DNA of 41,352 nt from a virus. Below, piece by piece: positions 33,166 through 41,352 of this stretch (its first letter is position 1; each line of letters opens with the position of its first letter). Below the pieces are notes generated by a model. The model was not told where the DNA came from. It searched no databases and saw only the letters and a list, made by a program, of their open reading frames with translations. Made by a program: the position numbers and the translations under genes. The DNA is taken from the IMG/VR virus record IMGVR_UViG_3300032241_000369, positions 1 through 41,352 of that record; one strand, 5' to 3'.

Positions 33166-33603
33166 TTATTGTTGTACCAGTCCGAGCTCTTTATCAAAGG
33201 ATAATTTAAGCACATCAGTCTGGTTTGTTCCAACATAGGACAGGGTTGACTCTAACAGCAGGCCATATGGCTCTTCAGTTAGGTTAATCGACACAGGAAC
33301 CACTCTAGGATCAAAATTTAATATGCGATTAACGTCTTGTACAACTGCTTCTTTAAGTTGTTCTGTTAGAGGATCAAATATAACGTTCCATATAATCGTG
33401 CCAAAATTTGGATTCATAACACGCTCGCCTTGTCGTGTGCGGAACATGTTTAATATGTCCTGTTTGATTAGATCATAATCATATAACTTAGGATTGATCT
33501 TAGTTTCATCTACCGTGCTGAATCCTTTGTAAAACTGTGATGTTTGATTAGAAATCACAGGATTCTTATTTGTTGGGGTTATGACTAGATTCTTATATGG
33601 CAT
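33166..33603 (-). CDS. 25: Baseplate wedge protein gp25
   Basis: 145 aa, close to the T4 gp25 length (about 132). The family signature is present: LIKQDILNMFRTRQGERVMN followed by PNFGTIIWNVIFDPLTEQL, DVNRILNFDPRV and the YVGTNQTDVLKLSFD end. gp25-like proteins (GPW_gp25) are the conserved wedge component that links the baseplate to the sheath. The first 40 residues are a neutral, probably extended tail (VITPTNKNPVISNQTSQFY). ATG 33603 is eight bases after the gp5 stop and lacks a clear ribosome-binding site (the nearest is ACAGGT, 15 bases away), so it is probably translated by coupling with gp5. The AATAAATA just upstream includes the gp5 stop codon and so may not be a promoter. Confidence 0.95.
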   Translation of the reverse strand: MPYKNLVITPTNKNPVISNQTSQFYKGFSTVDETKINPKLYDYDLIKQDILNMFRTRQGERVMNPNFGTIIWNVIFDPLTEQLKEAVVQDVNRILNFDPRVVPVSINLTEEPYGLLLESTLSYVGTNQTDVLKLSFDKELGLVQQ

Positions 33604-33611
33604 AGTGTTAT

Positions 33612-35780
33612 TTATTGACCTGTTCTAACCGGGTTTCCTGAGCTGTCTGTTAAAACGCCGCCCGATCCAGTTGTAACTACGTTAGACGCAGTTGTAGTAG
33701 TTGCACCAGCATTTATTCCTTGAGTTGTAAACAAGTTTTTATAGTATGCGTATGCCGAAATACGTTGGGATAATCCGTTCGTACCGCCATTAACAAGAGC
33801 AGAAACAGAATTACAATCATCCCAGAATGTCGTAGTATCAGTATAAGGTTGTGTCATCGTTTTATTTTTAAATCCTATATTTTTAAAGACATTAAAAAAG
33901 AATAGGACGCTCTTTGCGGCTAACTCAATCTGTTCTACTAGTTCAGGTGAACCAACAACATCTTGTCCAAAGTATTTGGCCATAGATTGATATGTTTTTC
34001 TACCTGTACATTGTATGAATCCACGGCCCTTGAATTTAACACCATCTCCTGATTGTGTATTACCAAGGTCTGAACGACCCTCGTATTCAGATCCGCTTGC
34101 AAGTTCTTTAAGGTATATAAATCCGCCGCTTTCAACTTTACATTGTGCCATCCAGGCCGCTAGTTTGATAGGATCTGTAACTCCCCCGTTAATCAAAGTC
34201 TGTTTTAAGAAAGCTTCATTAGATGAGGCATTTTTTCCTAAAGGTTTTCCTATAGGATTATTATTAACAGGTACCGGTCCGCTTCCCGCAGTTGGACTAG
34301 ACGGTGCATCCAAAGGTTGATTAACCTGTGTATTTGTTTTATCAGGAGTAAAATTACTAGGATTAACACTTTCATGATGATCCCACGGCTCGTGTGTTGG
34401 AACACGTTGCATAATACTTTGAATATCGCTATCTTTATAGAACTGATTATTAGACCAGCCAACTCCTGCTGTTCTGTTAGGTAAGGAAAATACTTCTAAC
34501 GGTGTGGGCACATCAGGAGTAGTTGGGGCATCTGTGTCATACGAGTTCAATGATATAGTAGGGGCAACTAATTTTTGTTGTCCTGTAGCACCTAAACTCA
34601 TGTTTGCGCCCGATATCGCTCGTATATCTCCACCAGCAGAAATACTCATTGCACTACTAGATTGCAATCTCATTTCTGCATTAGAATCTAGATTATAATT
34701 TCCACCAAATTGTAATTTTCCTTGCTTACCGACCAAAAGGTAATACTGATCGATAACGTTAGTTTCCATCGTACCGCTAGCCTTGATATGCATGTTTCTG
34801 CCTGCTTCAAAGTTTATATCACGGTCGGCTCTAAAGTTAAAATCTTGTTCGCTGTGTATGCTTACAGAATCCTCGGCATAGATGTCTATCTTACCATTAC
34901 TGGTCATTTCTAACCACGCAGTTCCTTTGGCATTTGCTATGTAAATTAAATCTGCAGAATTGTGCAACAGAATCTGATGCCCAGTTCGTGTTCTTAATCT
35001 TACTAGTTCGTTCTTACCATCTTTGTCACCGTCATCCATGACAAAGGTCGTTCCTCCCAACCGGCTAACTGGTGCTTTGACAGGATTCTCAAATCCAATT
35101 TCAGCTCTCTTAGCATTTGGTGACTGATCGATAGGACCAGGAGTGCTTATTCCAAATACCTGGCTTGGAACTTCTCTTCGAGCACTACTGCTTGTTACTC
35201 CGCGAATAGTATCTAATAATAAACCTTCTTGTAGTAATCTATCTGCGAAAGGATGTATAGGTTTAGTAAACGTGCTAGGAGTAGGTAACTGTAATGTTCT
35301 ACTTTTCTTATGGAATTCTGCAACAGGCAAATAGTTAGTACCATATTTTGTCTGCTGTTCAGGTGTCATTTCTGTGTATTTGCTAGCCGCAATACCAGGA
35401 ATCATATGGTTCTGAAAACGATCCTGTACACAACCTATCCAATAACCAGCGTTAGAATCTCCATCTATGAAGATACACAAAACTGTGCTTCCAATGTCTG
35501 GCGGTACCATCCACATTCCGTAGGATTTTTGTACATCCTGGAAATTTGCAGAATCGTTTCCTTCAAAATCAACATTGGTTGATCCGGCAAACGGACTTAG
35601 GTATCGAACAGCAACCTGTGTACCTTTAAGATCTATCTTTCCAGAAGTTCCTTTGAGTAAAGTAACTTCAAGCATACCCATGTATGTGGTATCCAGGTGG
35701 TTGGTTACTATCCCTAGATAGGGACCTTTTCCTATATGTTTTCCAGGACCTCTAGATTCTATATTGACTGGACTACTCAT
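33612..35780 (-). CDS. 5: Baseplate hub/needle protein gp5 with C-terminal GH19 lysozyme
   Basis: 722 aa; ATG overlaps the hub gene stop (TAATG), with GAAGG upstream. Residues about 18-135 are the gp5/VgrG OB-fold (GPYLGIVTNHLDTTYMGMLE, MWMVPPDIGSTVLCIFIDGD, AGYWIGCVQD). About 255-411 is a triple beta-helix needle of short repeats (TGHQILLHNS, IYAEDSVSIHSEQDFNFRAD). After a Pro/Thr/Ser linker, residues about 515-690 match GH19 glycosidases as in phage endolysins: AAWMAQCKVESGGF (E550), EYEGRSDLGNTQ (E565, E567), GDGVKFKGRGFIQCTGRKTY. In T4 the lysozyme is GH24 and sits between the OB-fold and helix. Here it is GH19 and after the needle. It should pierce the outer membrane and locally cut peptidoglycan. 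Catalytic residues are inferred from the motif only. Confidence 0.9.
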   Translation of the reverse strand: MSSPVNIESRGPGKHIGKGPYLGIVTNHLDTTYMGMLEVTLLKGTSGKIDLKGTQVAVRYLSPFAGSTNVDFEGNDSANFQDVQKSYGMWMVPPDIGSTVLCIFIDGDSNAGYWIGCVQDRFQNHMIPGIAASKYTEMTPEQQTKYGTNYLPVAEFHKKSRTLQLPTPSTFTKPIHPFADRLLQEGLLLDTIRGVTSSSARREVPSQVFGISTPGPIDQSPNAKRAEIGFENPVKAPVSRLGGTTFVMDDGDKDGKNELVRLRTRTGHQILLHNSADLIYIANAKGTAWLEMTSNGKIDIYAEDSVSIHSEQDFNFRADRDINFEAGRNMHIKASGTMETNVIDQYYLLVGKQGKLQFGGNYNLDSNAEMRLQSSSAMSISAGGDIRAISGANMSLGATGQQKLVAPTISLNSYDTDAPTTPDVPTPLEVFSLPNRTAGVGWSNNQFYKDSDIQSIMQRVPTHEPWDHHESVNPSNFTPDKTNTQVNQPLDAPSSPTAGSGPVPVNNNPIGKPLGKNASSNEAFLKQTLINGGVTDPIKLAAWMAQCKVESGGFIYLKELASGSEYEGRSDLGNTQSGDGVKFKGRGFIQCTGRKTYQSMAKYFGQDVVGSPELVEQIELAAKSVLFFFNVFKNIGFKNKTMTQPYTDTTTFWDDCNSVSALVNGGTNGLSQRISAYAYYKNLFTTQGINAGATTTTASNVVTTGSGGVLTDSSGNPVRTGQ

Positions 35781-38700
35781 TAACCTTCACCCCATCCATT
35801 GTTTATATTCCCTTGGTTTGTCGACGCCACTAACTTATCTAGTGGACTCGATACTCTGTTAGAACCAAATACAGCAGATGCTGATTTAGAAAGATCTGCA
35901 GACCCGCCTTGCACTAAGCTAGTAATTGCAGATTGATTTGATTCAACTGATCCTAATCCTGCTTGTGCTGGCGATAATCCTGCTAGACTGTTAGACACAT
36001 TAAGATTCGATCCTACAAGGTTATTTAAACTCGCCTGGGATGCTGTGAGTTTGTCTGTGAGTGCAGTTGGACTAACTGACCCTAATCCCTGTGTTAGTCC
36101 GCTTGTTGACTGTCCAATTGAATTAGTCAACTGGTTAAATCCGGAAATACCTGGTAAGTTTCCTGAACTGATGGGTGTTGTTAGCCCGCCCTGAGTTAAT
36201 GATCCTGCACTGGCCATCATTAATGCGGCATTTGTATCTGCGCCTAAGTTGTCTAGCTGTACTGGAGGTAAATTTCCTACGTTATCTTGTGTTACGTTTG
36301 CCATAACAAGACCCTGTCCCTTAAATGAATTTAAGTCAACGTTGTCTGGTACTTCGCTTTGGAATGTTTGTAGCTGTGAAAGCACTTTACTTTGTATTGA
36401 GGGATCCAATCCAGATACTTGAGAGGGATCTATTCCTACACTAGATGCTAGTCCTGCGGGATCTAAGTTTGGAACGCCCGCTGTTACTGCTGTTATATTT
36501 GCTTTAGCGTTGTTTAATAGAGAATCTGCTTGACCTGTTACATTGCCAACTGCTGATCCTGTTAACCCAGTTATGCTTCCGCCACCGGCAGTAATTTGAC
36601 TAGTAACACCAGATGCTAGGGTGGCGGCAGAGTTTGCAGTAGGAACTGCTCCACCTATTATATTATCAACACTGGCAACAGTTGCAGGAGCCAATTTAGA
36701 TGCGCCGCCTATTATATTTGACAGTCCGCTAGTGGCTAACCTAATACCAGATGCTAACGCATTTACACCATTTAAACTTGACCCCACGTTGATCCCTAAT
36801 TGAGGTCCTATAGTTCTAACTTGTCCTACTATATTTTGTACCGCGCCGCCTACTCCCGCAACACCGGTCAGTCCGCCGGTAGCCGCACCAACAAGTCCTC
36901 CAATTCCGCCGCCTGCCGCATTAGTAAAGTTAGGAAGAGACCCTAAACTGCCAGCACTAGGCAAGCCTCTAACAAGTGTAGCTATTTGTAAATCGTTTGG
37001 TCGTGAACCACTAGACTGAACTCCAATCGGAGCAATGTCTTTAACCTGTTGTTGTCCTGGTTCAGGCGTTGTTTTAAATCCAGGACTTGTGTCTGCTTTC
37101 TTAGCTTCTATTAGTTGGCCGTTCATACGTAAAACTGTCATAGACTGTTTAAACACACCACCGTTAAAATCGGAATTAACTTCTGTAACTTTGTAAATTC
37201 CACTAAATGGCAATATTTGAGAATCGAAATACATTGAACCGCCATTTGCAAATGTATCATAATCTATCGGAGTTCGCCAATTTATGTTTATATAAACATC
37301 TCCGCCATACATAGGAGCTTCGCCGTTTGATGTTAGTCCTAGATTTACTAAAGGATGTATTTGATTTCCTACACCCCCTGTTGTTACATAATACGGATCT
37401 CCGTATATTTCAAGATTGCATTTCATCAAATCAACCGAAGCAGTTATCGCATTGTGCATTGTCTGTGCCAATTGATGATAGGGATCTTGTTGCTTTGCTT
37501 GGCCCTGTAATCCGTTAGCTGGTACAAATCCTTCTGGTATCGTTACTACTTTAGCTGTAGGATTTTTCTTTTCTTTGACAGTCTCTTCATTTGCCTTAGG
37601 AGCAGTTACGTTTACTGTATTTCCAGCCGCGGCGCCTGTTGAGGCCGCACTACTATCAACAGTTCCTGCTCTAGGAGGCATTGCCTGAAAATATAAATGA
37701 TTGAATTTTAAATTAAAATTGATAACATCTTTATTTTTTCCCATATACAAATAGTCATAGGTTCTTCTAATCTGATTTGTTATAGGAGTATAATCTGTTA
37801 CGCCTAATTGTTCGCCTGGTATTTGTGTATAGTGGATGCGATAAGGACATACCACAAATCTAAATAATTTATTTTTTGAAAGACCTTGTGGATCTGTATT
37901 TCCTTCTAACAGTTCCACATCTGTTCTAACCATAAAATATTGAACTATTCCATCTCCTTTTTTTGCATCGTCAATGGACCTAAGCATATTTTTAGTATAT
38001 TCACTATCTCTAATCAAAGCTTCGATAACTTCGCTAACTTTTGACCCTTTTGCAAAATTCGCCAAGTTCTTGCTTGGTTCTAATTTTATAGTATTATCTG
38101 TTTTTGTAGGATTTGAAGAAGACTTGTCCTGACCAACATAACCTTCACCAGTTGTCTTGGCTTGATCGGGTGTAGAAAAAGCATATATAGGATTAGCTCT
38201 CAATTCATCATTTAGTGGCGAAGCATAAATGCTTCCAGGTCCAGTCCATTCATCAGATTGACCTAATGTTGTAGATACTACTTTAGTGCCAGGTGCTTCT
38301 GCTTTTGCAAAATATATTTCATAACGATCTTTATTCTTAGTTTCTGTGCCTTTTGTTTCTTTTGCATCGTCTTCTGTAGCTTTGTTTAAGTTTATAAAAA
38401 GATTTTTTAAAAGTTCTCCAACTGTAGTACCTTCTGCTTTTATATCACTTCTTAAATTGTTAGGAAGACCATAGGCCATATCATTTTCTGAATTACATTT
38501 TACCTGATATGTAGTTCCTTTGTCTGATGTCTCTACATCTACTCCTGTGATTTTTACAGGATAATATCTAGTAGTGTTTGGAATTAATTCGGGAGAACCA
38601 TCTGGGCCTGTTACGGTATCTTTATAACCATAAAATTCTATCTTAAGACAAAAATTACCTGCAGGGTATGATATCGCACCAGCCGCACTAGACGAAGTCT

Positions 38701-39244
38701 GTAGTGCTTCTAAGAATCCACCCATGCTATAAGGTTCATATACGCTAAAACTAATCTTTCTAGGCAAGGCAGTTCCACCTTGCGGAGAGTACGACATGAC
38801 TGTATTGATTTTTAAATTATCAATGTACATGTCAAATCTTCCAGGACTATTTTTATTGAAGTCATTTATTAGTCCTAATAACTCTGTTTTGTTTGTTTCA
38901 GTATTAGAAACAACCCGTTGACTTAATTGATTTGAAATTACTTGTGTACCTTTGCCAGAAGATTTTAATATAATATATTTCTGACTAGAAACAGCATAAT
39001 TTGTTGGATCTGATAATGCAGAATCTTCTAATGCACTTAATGTGAGAACATAATTCCAAGATCTATAGTCATGTAAAACATTGTACTCGCTTCCTTTGAG
39101 TACCAGTGGTTGATTTCCTGCTAAGATAGTTCCGTTGGCGGCTTCGTTTGTGGTTCCCGGAACTGCACCCTGCTGAGTAGCTATATCCGCTTGATTAGAA
39201 TCTTGCGCAGTTTTGCGATCGCCTTCTGGGCCCGGAGTTGCCAT
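35780..39244 (-). CDS. Large baseplate hub protein (gp27-like, inferred)
   Basis: 1154 aa. ATG with TTAGGAAT upstream, three bases after gp53. N-terminal 20 residues disordered. Residues about 50-262 are beta-rich (YNVLHDYRSWNYVLTLSAL, FDMYIDNLKINTVMSY, RKISFSVYEPYSMGGFLEAL, YYPVKITGVDVETSDKGTTY), resembling the hub domains of gp27-type proteins. A charged linker near 285-310 (TEDDAKETKGTETKNKDRYE) follows, then mixed alpha/beta to about 740. The last 400 residues are low-complexity Gly/Ser/Asn/Ala/Leu with many short amphipathic segments (GGIGGLVGAATGGLTGVAGV, SGITSQ-like motifs), extended rather than globular by eye. Position between gp53 and gp5 fits a hub. The call is from position and weak motifs; a tape-measure-like or scaffold role for the C-terminus is possible. 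Confidence 0.65.
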   Translation of the reverse strand: MATPGPEGDRKTAQDSNQADIATQQGAVPGTTNEAANGTILAGNQPLVLKGSEYNVLHDYRSWNYVLTLSALEDSALSDPTNYAVSSQKYIILKSSGKGTQVISNQLSQRVVSNTETNKTELLGLINDFNKNSPGRFDMYIDNLKINTVMSYSPQGGTALPRKISFSVYEPYSMGGFLEALQTSSSAAGAISYPAGNFCLKIEFYGYKDTVTGPDGSPELIPNTTRYYPVKITGVDVETSDKGTTYQVKCNSENDMAYGLPNNLRSDIKAEGTTVGELLKNLFINLNKATEDDAKETKGTETKNKDRYEIYFAKAEAPGTKVVSTTLGQSDEWTGPGSIYASPLNDELRANPIYAFSTPDQAKTTGEGYVGQDKSSSNPTKTDNTIKLEPSKNLANFAKGSKVSEVIEALIRDSEYTKNMLRSIDDAKKGDGIVQYFMVRTDVELLEGNTDPQGLSKNKLFRFVVCPYRIHYTQIPGEQLGVTDYTPITNQIRRTYDYLYMGKNKDVINFNLKFNHLYFQAMPPRAGTVDSSAASTGAAAGNTVNVTAPKANEETVKEKKNPTAKVVTIPEGFVPANGLQGQAKQQDPYHQLAQTMHNAITASVDLMKCNLEIYGDPYYVTTGGVGNQIHPLVNLGLTSNGEAPMYGGDVYININWRTPIDYDTFANGGSMYFDSQILPFSGIYKVTEVNSDFNGGVFKQSMTVLRMNGQLIEAKKADTSPGFKTTPEPGQQQVKDIAPIGVQSSGSRPNDLQIATLVRGLPSAGSLGSLPNFTNAAGGGIGGLVGAATGGLTGVAGVGGAVQNIVGQVRTIGPQLGINVGSSLNGVNALASGIRLATSGLSNIIGGASKLAPATVASVDNIIGGAVPTANSAATLASGVTSQITAGGGSITGLTGSAVGNVTGQADSLLNNAKANITAVTAGVPNLDPAGLASSVGIDPSQVSGLDPSIQSKVLSQLQTFQSEVPDNVDLNSFKGQGLVMANVTQDNVGNLPPVQLDNLGADTNAALMMASAGSLTQGGLTTPISSGNLPGISGFNQLTNSIGQSTSGLTQGLGSVSPTALTDKLTASQASLNNLVGSNLNVSNSLAGLSPAQAGLGSVESNQSAITSLVQGGSADLSKSASAVFGSNRVSSPLDKLVASTNQGNINNGWGEG

Positions 39245-39247
39245 TTA

Positions 39248-39550
39248 TTAAATTCCTAATACTGATTTTAGTGTAGTGATCTTTGGAATAAAGATCGTTA
39301 CACCCGGAACTAGATCATACACAGGGTCTTTAATTATATCTTTATTTCTCATAGCAAACACCCACCATAGTTCTGCATTTTGATAATAATCGTATGCTAA
39401 TAGATCTGGTCTGTGCATATAGATAGGATCCACGACATATTGTATATCGTCGGCTTGGCTTGGAATATCTCTAAATGCGATGACATCTAAGTATCCCTGG
39501 CTTTGATCTGTAAAATAATACGGACTTGCTTTATCGTATGTTGATGTCAT
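39248..39550 (-). CDS. 53: Baseplate wedge protein gp53
   Basis: 100 aa. The motif series YMHRPDLLAYDYYQNAELWW, VFAMRNKDIIKDPVYDLVPG and TIFIPKITTLKSVLG is the gp53 family signature, which has a LysM-like core. T4 gp53 is about 196 aa; this one keeps mainly the conserved C-terminal core, as in other aquatic T4-like phages. gp53 bridges adjacent wedges. ATG 39550 overlaps the preceding stop codon (TAATG), so translation is coupled. The unusually short length is worth noting but fits phages with small gp53. Confidence 0.93.
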   Translation of the reverse strand: MTSTYDKASPYYFTDQSQGYLDVIAFRDIPSQADDIQYVVDPIYMHRPDLLAYDYYQNAELWWVFAMRNKDIIKDPVYDLVPGVTIFIPKITTLKSVLGI

Positions 39551-41199
39551 TATAGATATCCTTTACCTGCTAATTTTCCATTCAGCCATGCATCTACTCC
39601 GTAGTTCATAGCTTCGGTTCTACTGTACATTACATTCAATGTTATTGATAATGTGCAACTTGTAGGAACCATTGTGTTTCCGTAACCCATTGTACCTCTA
39701 CCAACTTGAATATAATCAACACCATCTGGCAACTCTAATTTAAAATCTGCAACAGTTACTGGAATATTTTTAAATTGATAATCACCGTAGGCATCAAATC
39801 GACAGATAGGCGGAGGAGATCCTGCGTTTTGATCATTCCCCCATTTCATTTTTGTTAAAGCACGTAGCACATGCTGGCATGCTAGAATATATGCGGCTTC
39901 AAATTCATTTTGTGCTGTAAGTTTACCAGATACAGTGATTGGACCAACTGACGAGCTTTGATAATTGTAAAATTGATAGTTACTATGTGTTACTTTATTT
40001 TGACTGTATGCCGCTTGAGTCGATGCGCTTACTTGTGGGGTATAGGGAAATAATATCCCACCTAACTGTTTTAGTCTACCCTCTGGTCCGGCCGCTGGGC
40101 CTACTAGATAATTGTCTGGTATGCGCAATTTAACTCGCATGTCTAACGAAGAAAATTCTGCTTGGGCGGCCGCAGGAGACTGAGGTACAGAGTTTAGAGG
40201 TGCTCGTTGAAGATTGGCTCCTTGTACAAGACCGCGTGTTGCGCCTGCTCCTGATTGTGTTGCTTGATCTTTTGCTTGAGATTCTGAATCTATACTTCCA
40301 TTTCCGCCTAATGGTGCTGGAGGATTTGTTACGCTTTCTGTATTTCCAGATGCGGTGGCCGCCTGTTCTGCGGCTTGAGAAGCCTGTTGAGTTTGTAGTG
40401 CCGTATTGTATGCGTCAGTTGCAGTAGCCAATGCATCATTAGCTTCATCAAAATTATCTTGAGCCGCACTAAGAGCATCTTCTGCATCTGTAACATCTTG
40501 TTCATCAAGAGGAATGTATTGTTCTTGCTCATCTATCTTTGCATCAATCTCTGTAGTATCCTCACCATTCTCGATAGCAGTTGCTTGTTCTTTTTGTAGA
40601 TCTTGTAAAATATGCTGGTCGGCTAATAGACCAACATTTGCATTATCTAGTGCTTGTTGTGCCGAGTCGAGAGTTTTCTTTGCAGAATTAGAATTGTTTT
40701 GTGCTTCGGTTAGTGCATCAGATGCAATTTTAAGATCTGCATTTGCTTGAGCAAGCGGTACAGGAGGCGTTGGACTAGGAGTTGAACTAGTTGTACCATC
40801 GGGGTTAGTTGTTAATGTGCTTCCATCGTCAAATGTTTGTACTGTCGTGCCACCGTCATCAACTGCTGTATTGGCACCCGGCTCTCCGCTTGGATTTGTT
40901 CCAGAATTTGTTGGGGCCGCGGGTGCTGATGGAGGAGTTTGGTATCCGGAGGAAAATGTCGCGGCCGCCGCAGATGCGTTAGCTGGTGGTACTGCTCCTG
41001 CAGATCCTGGTAAGGTTGTTCCTGCACCATTAGATTGAGATACAGATGTTTGTAGGTTTGATAACTCGTCTTGCTTTTGCTTTAACGTAGTTGATAACAA
41101 ATTAACATAGCCCGCATCAATGCTGTCCCCAGAGAGTTCTGCAGAAATCTTTTGGTTTATTACATTTATTTGAGAATTTAATTCGTCTACAGTTGCCAT
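39550..41199 (-). CDS. Tail tube/baseplate cap protein (gp48/gp54-like), with coiled-coil N-terminal extension
   Basis: 549 aa; ATG with AAGGA ten bases upstream. It is the first gene of the leftward block. Residues 1-55 are a coiled-coil-like helix (VDELNSQINVINQKISAELS), 55-150 a Pro/Ser/Thr/Gly-rich linker, and 150-283 a Gln/Ala/Asp-rich helix (ANADLKIASDALTEAQNNSN and on). From about 353 the beta-rich domain has MRVKLRIPDNYLVGP, LGGILFPYTPQV, GPITVSGKLTAQNEFEAAYI, HVLRALTKMKWGNDQ, PPPICRFDAYGDY and LPDGVDYIQVGRG. This resembles the tail-tube-cap/baseplate tube-junction proteins of large myoviruses; T4 gp48 and gp54 are about 364 and 320 aa. The N-terminal half has no counterpart in T4 that I recognise. 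The name rests on motif resemblance and position. The gene could equally be a tail-tube-proximal hub component. Confidence 0.62.
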   Translation of the reverse strand: MATVDELNSQINVINQKISAELSGDSIDAGYVNLLSTTLKQKQDELSNLQTSVSQSNGAGTTLPGSAGAVPPANASAAAATFSSGYQTPPSAPAAPTNSGTNPSGEPGANTAVDDGGTTVQTFDDGSTLTTNPDGTTSSTPSPTPPVPLAQANADLKIASDALTEAQNNSNSAKKTLDSAQQALDNANVGLLADQHILQDLQKEQATAIENGEDTTEIDAKIDEQEQYIPLDEQDVTDAEDALSAAQDNFDEANDALATATDAYNTALQTQQASQAAEQAATASGNTESVTNPPAPLGGNGSIDSESQAKDQATQSGAGATRGLVQGANLQRAPLNSVPQSPAAAQAEFSSLDMRVKLRIPDNYLVGPAAGPEGRLKQLGGILFPYTPQVSASTQAAYSQNKVTHSNYQFYNYQSSSVGPITVSGKLTAQNEFEAAYILACQHVLRALTKMKWGNDQNAGSPPPICRFDAYGDYQFKNIPVTVADFKLELPDGVDYIQVGRGTMGYGNTMVPTSCTLSITLNVMYSRTEAMNYGVDAWLNGKLAGKGYL

Positions 41200-41230
41200 G
41201 AATGTTTTTTCCTTGTGTGTTATTTACCCA

Positions 41231-41238
41231 GATAAATA
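41231..41238 (+). promoter_or_regulatory. Possible late-promoter-like octamer (weak)
   Basis: GATAAATA, one mismatch from TATAAATA, in the + direction 91 bases before the rightward gene at 41322. It may be chance, given the AT-rich gap and the better sigma70 promoter nearby. Confidence 0.2.
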
Positions 41239-41270
41239 ATGTGTGCAGTTAATCACATCTTACAAAATGG

Positions 41271-41300
41271 TTGACTCTCCTGTAAACATTATGTTACAAT
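41271..41300 (+). promoter_or_regulatory. Sigma70-type promoter of the rightward gene
   Basis: TTGACT at 41271-41276 and TACAAT at 41295-41300, with 18-base spacing, fit a host sigma70 promoter. Transcription should begin around 41306, followed by the AGGAG ribosome-binding site at 41310-41314. It shows that the divergent region serves a non-late gene to the right. Confidence 0.75.
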
Positions 41301-41321
41301 ACTAACTGTAGGAGAAAAATA

Positions 41322-41352
41322 ATGACCGGTATAATAACAACAAGAAAGGTCA
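41322..41352 (+). CDS. N-terminus of a protein that leaves the window (unknown)
   Basis: ATG 41322 is preceded by an AGGAG ribosome-binding site at seven bases and by the promoter at 41271-41300. The visible frame MTGIITTRKV is open to the window edge. Ten residues are too few to identify it. The promoter and ribosome-binding site make a real gene likely. It is divergent from the baseplate block. Confidence 0.65.
   Translation, partial: MTGIITTRKV

Larger units (their letters stand above)
41200..41321. promoter_or_regulatory. Divergent intergenic region (122 bp)
   Basis: It separates the leftward baseplate block from the rightward gene. It holds the sigma70 promoter toward the right and a ribosome-binding site for each direction. 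For the leftward side I see no convincing -35/-10 pair and no TATAAATA match. The nearest leftward candidate is GGTAAATA at 41221-41228 (two mismatches from TATAAATA), so leftward transcription may start upstream or use a divergent late motif. No other gene is seen here. Confidence 0.5.

Noticed and set aside
33604-33620. AATAAATA before gp25 as a late promoter
   Set aside because: It includes the gp5 stop codon and is five bases from the gp25 start, so transcription would begin at or inside the start codon. Translational coupling explains gp25 better.
39248-39550. gp53 as a truncated pseudogene because it is half the T4 length
   Set aside because: The conserved core is intact, the frame is clean, and the stop/start spacing is that of a working gene. 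A short gp53 is plausible.
3600-41050. Many + strand open frames of 60-117 codons across the structural block (for example 3706-4035, 10493-10795, 12089-12442, 34015-34320)
   Set aside because: They lie entirely inside well-supported - strand genes, lack ribosome-binding sites, and have low-complexity composition typical of antisense frames.
1-41352. tRNA genes, CRISPR arrays, insertion sequences or attachment sites
   Set aside because: No cloverleaf-like, repeat-spacer, transposase or integrase signal was found on either strand by eye.

Overview
This window looks like part of a T4-like (contractile-tailed, myovirus-type) bacteriophage genome: the late baseplate and tail-fibre block plus the edge of a non-structural region. 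The DNA is AT-rich by eye (not counted). Genes are tightly packed, often sharing stop and start bases (TAATG). Recognisable T4-type baseplate proteins (gp53, gp5, gp25, gp6) occur in a T4-like order. The large size of the tail proteins and the LWFDT/GDLWVDT and GxGY modules resemble large marine and freshwater relatives of T4 rather than enterobacterial T4 itself. The host cannot be read from the sequence. No tRNA, integrase, transposase, CRISPR array or cellular housekeeping gene is visible.

Region 1 (1-3062, + strand): the C-terminal end of a protein resembling a MoxR-type AAA+ ATPase, a UUCG-loop terminator, a 55-residue small protein, and then a near-consensus sigma70 promoter driving a four-gene operon. 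Its first gene encodes an HExxH metallopeptidase-like/von Willebrand A protein; the other three are unrecognised small proteins. The ATPase-like end next to the VWA protein suggests a phage-borne MoxR-VWA pair. A bidirectional terminator at 3061-3088 separates this operon from the convergent structural block.

Region 2 (3087-41199, - strand, read from high to low coordinates): one long co-directional cluster. The order is a tube-cap/gp48-54-like protein, gp53 wedge, a large hub protein (gp27-like by inference), gp5 hub needle with a C-terminal GH19 lysozyme, gp25 wedge, an enlarged gp6 wedge and a giant 4876-residue protein in the gp7 position. These are followed by a collagen-like fibre protein with an embedded cupredoxin-like domain, a 222-residue structural protein, and four tandem paralogous fibre proteins with a shared N-terminal module and different C-termini. 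Together they would build the hub, wedges and host-contacting periphery of the baseplate.

Region 3 (41200-41352): a divergent intergenic region with a clear sigma70 promoter reading rightward into the first codons of a gene that leaves the window.

The most interesting material is the domain content of the baseplate periphery. There is a probable seven-bladed FG-GAP propeller inside the giant protein. A cupredoxin-like domain with apparently intact copper ligands sits in the collagen-like fibre, with a ligand-less counterpart in the giant protein. GxGY repeats are shared by gp6 and the giant protein, and the four fibre paralogues form a modular set. All functional calls rest on reading translated sequence by eye; no database search or structure prediction was run.
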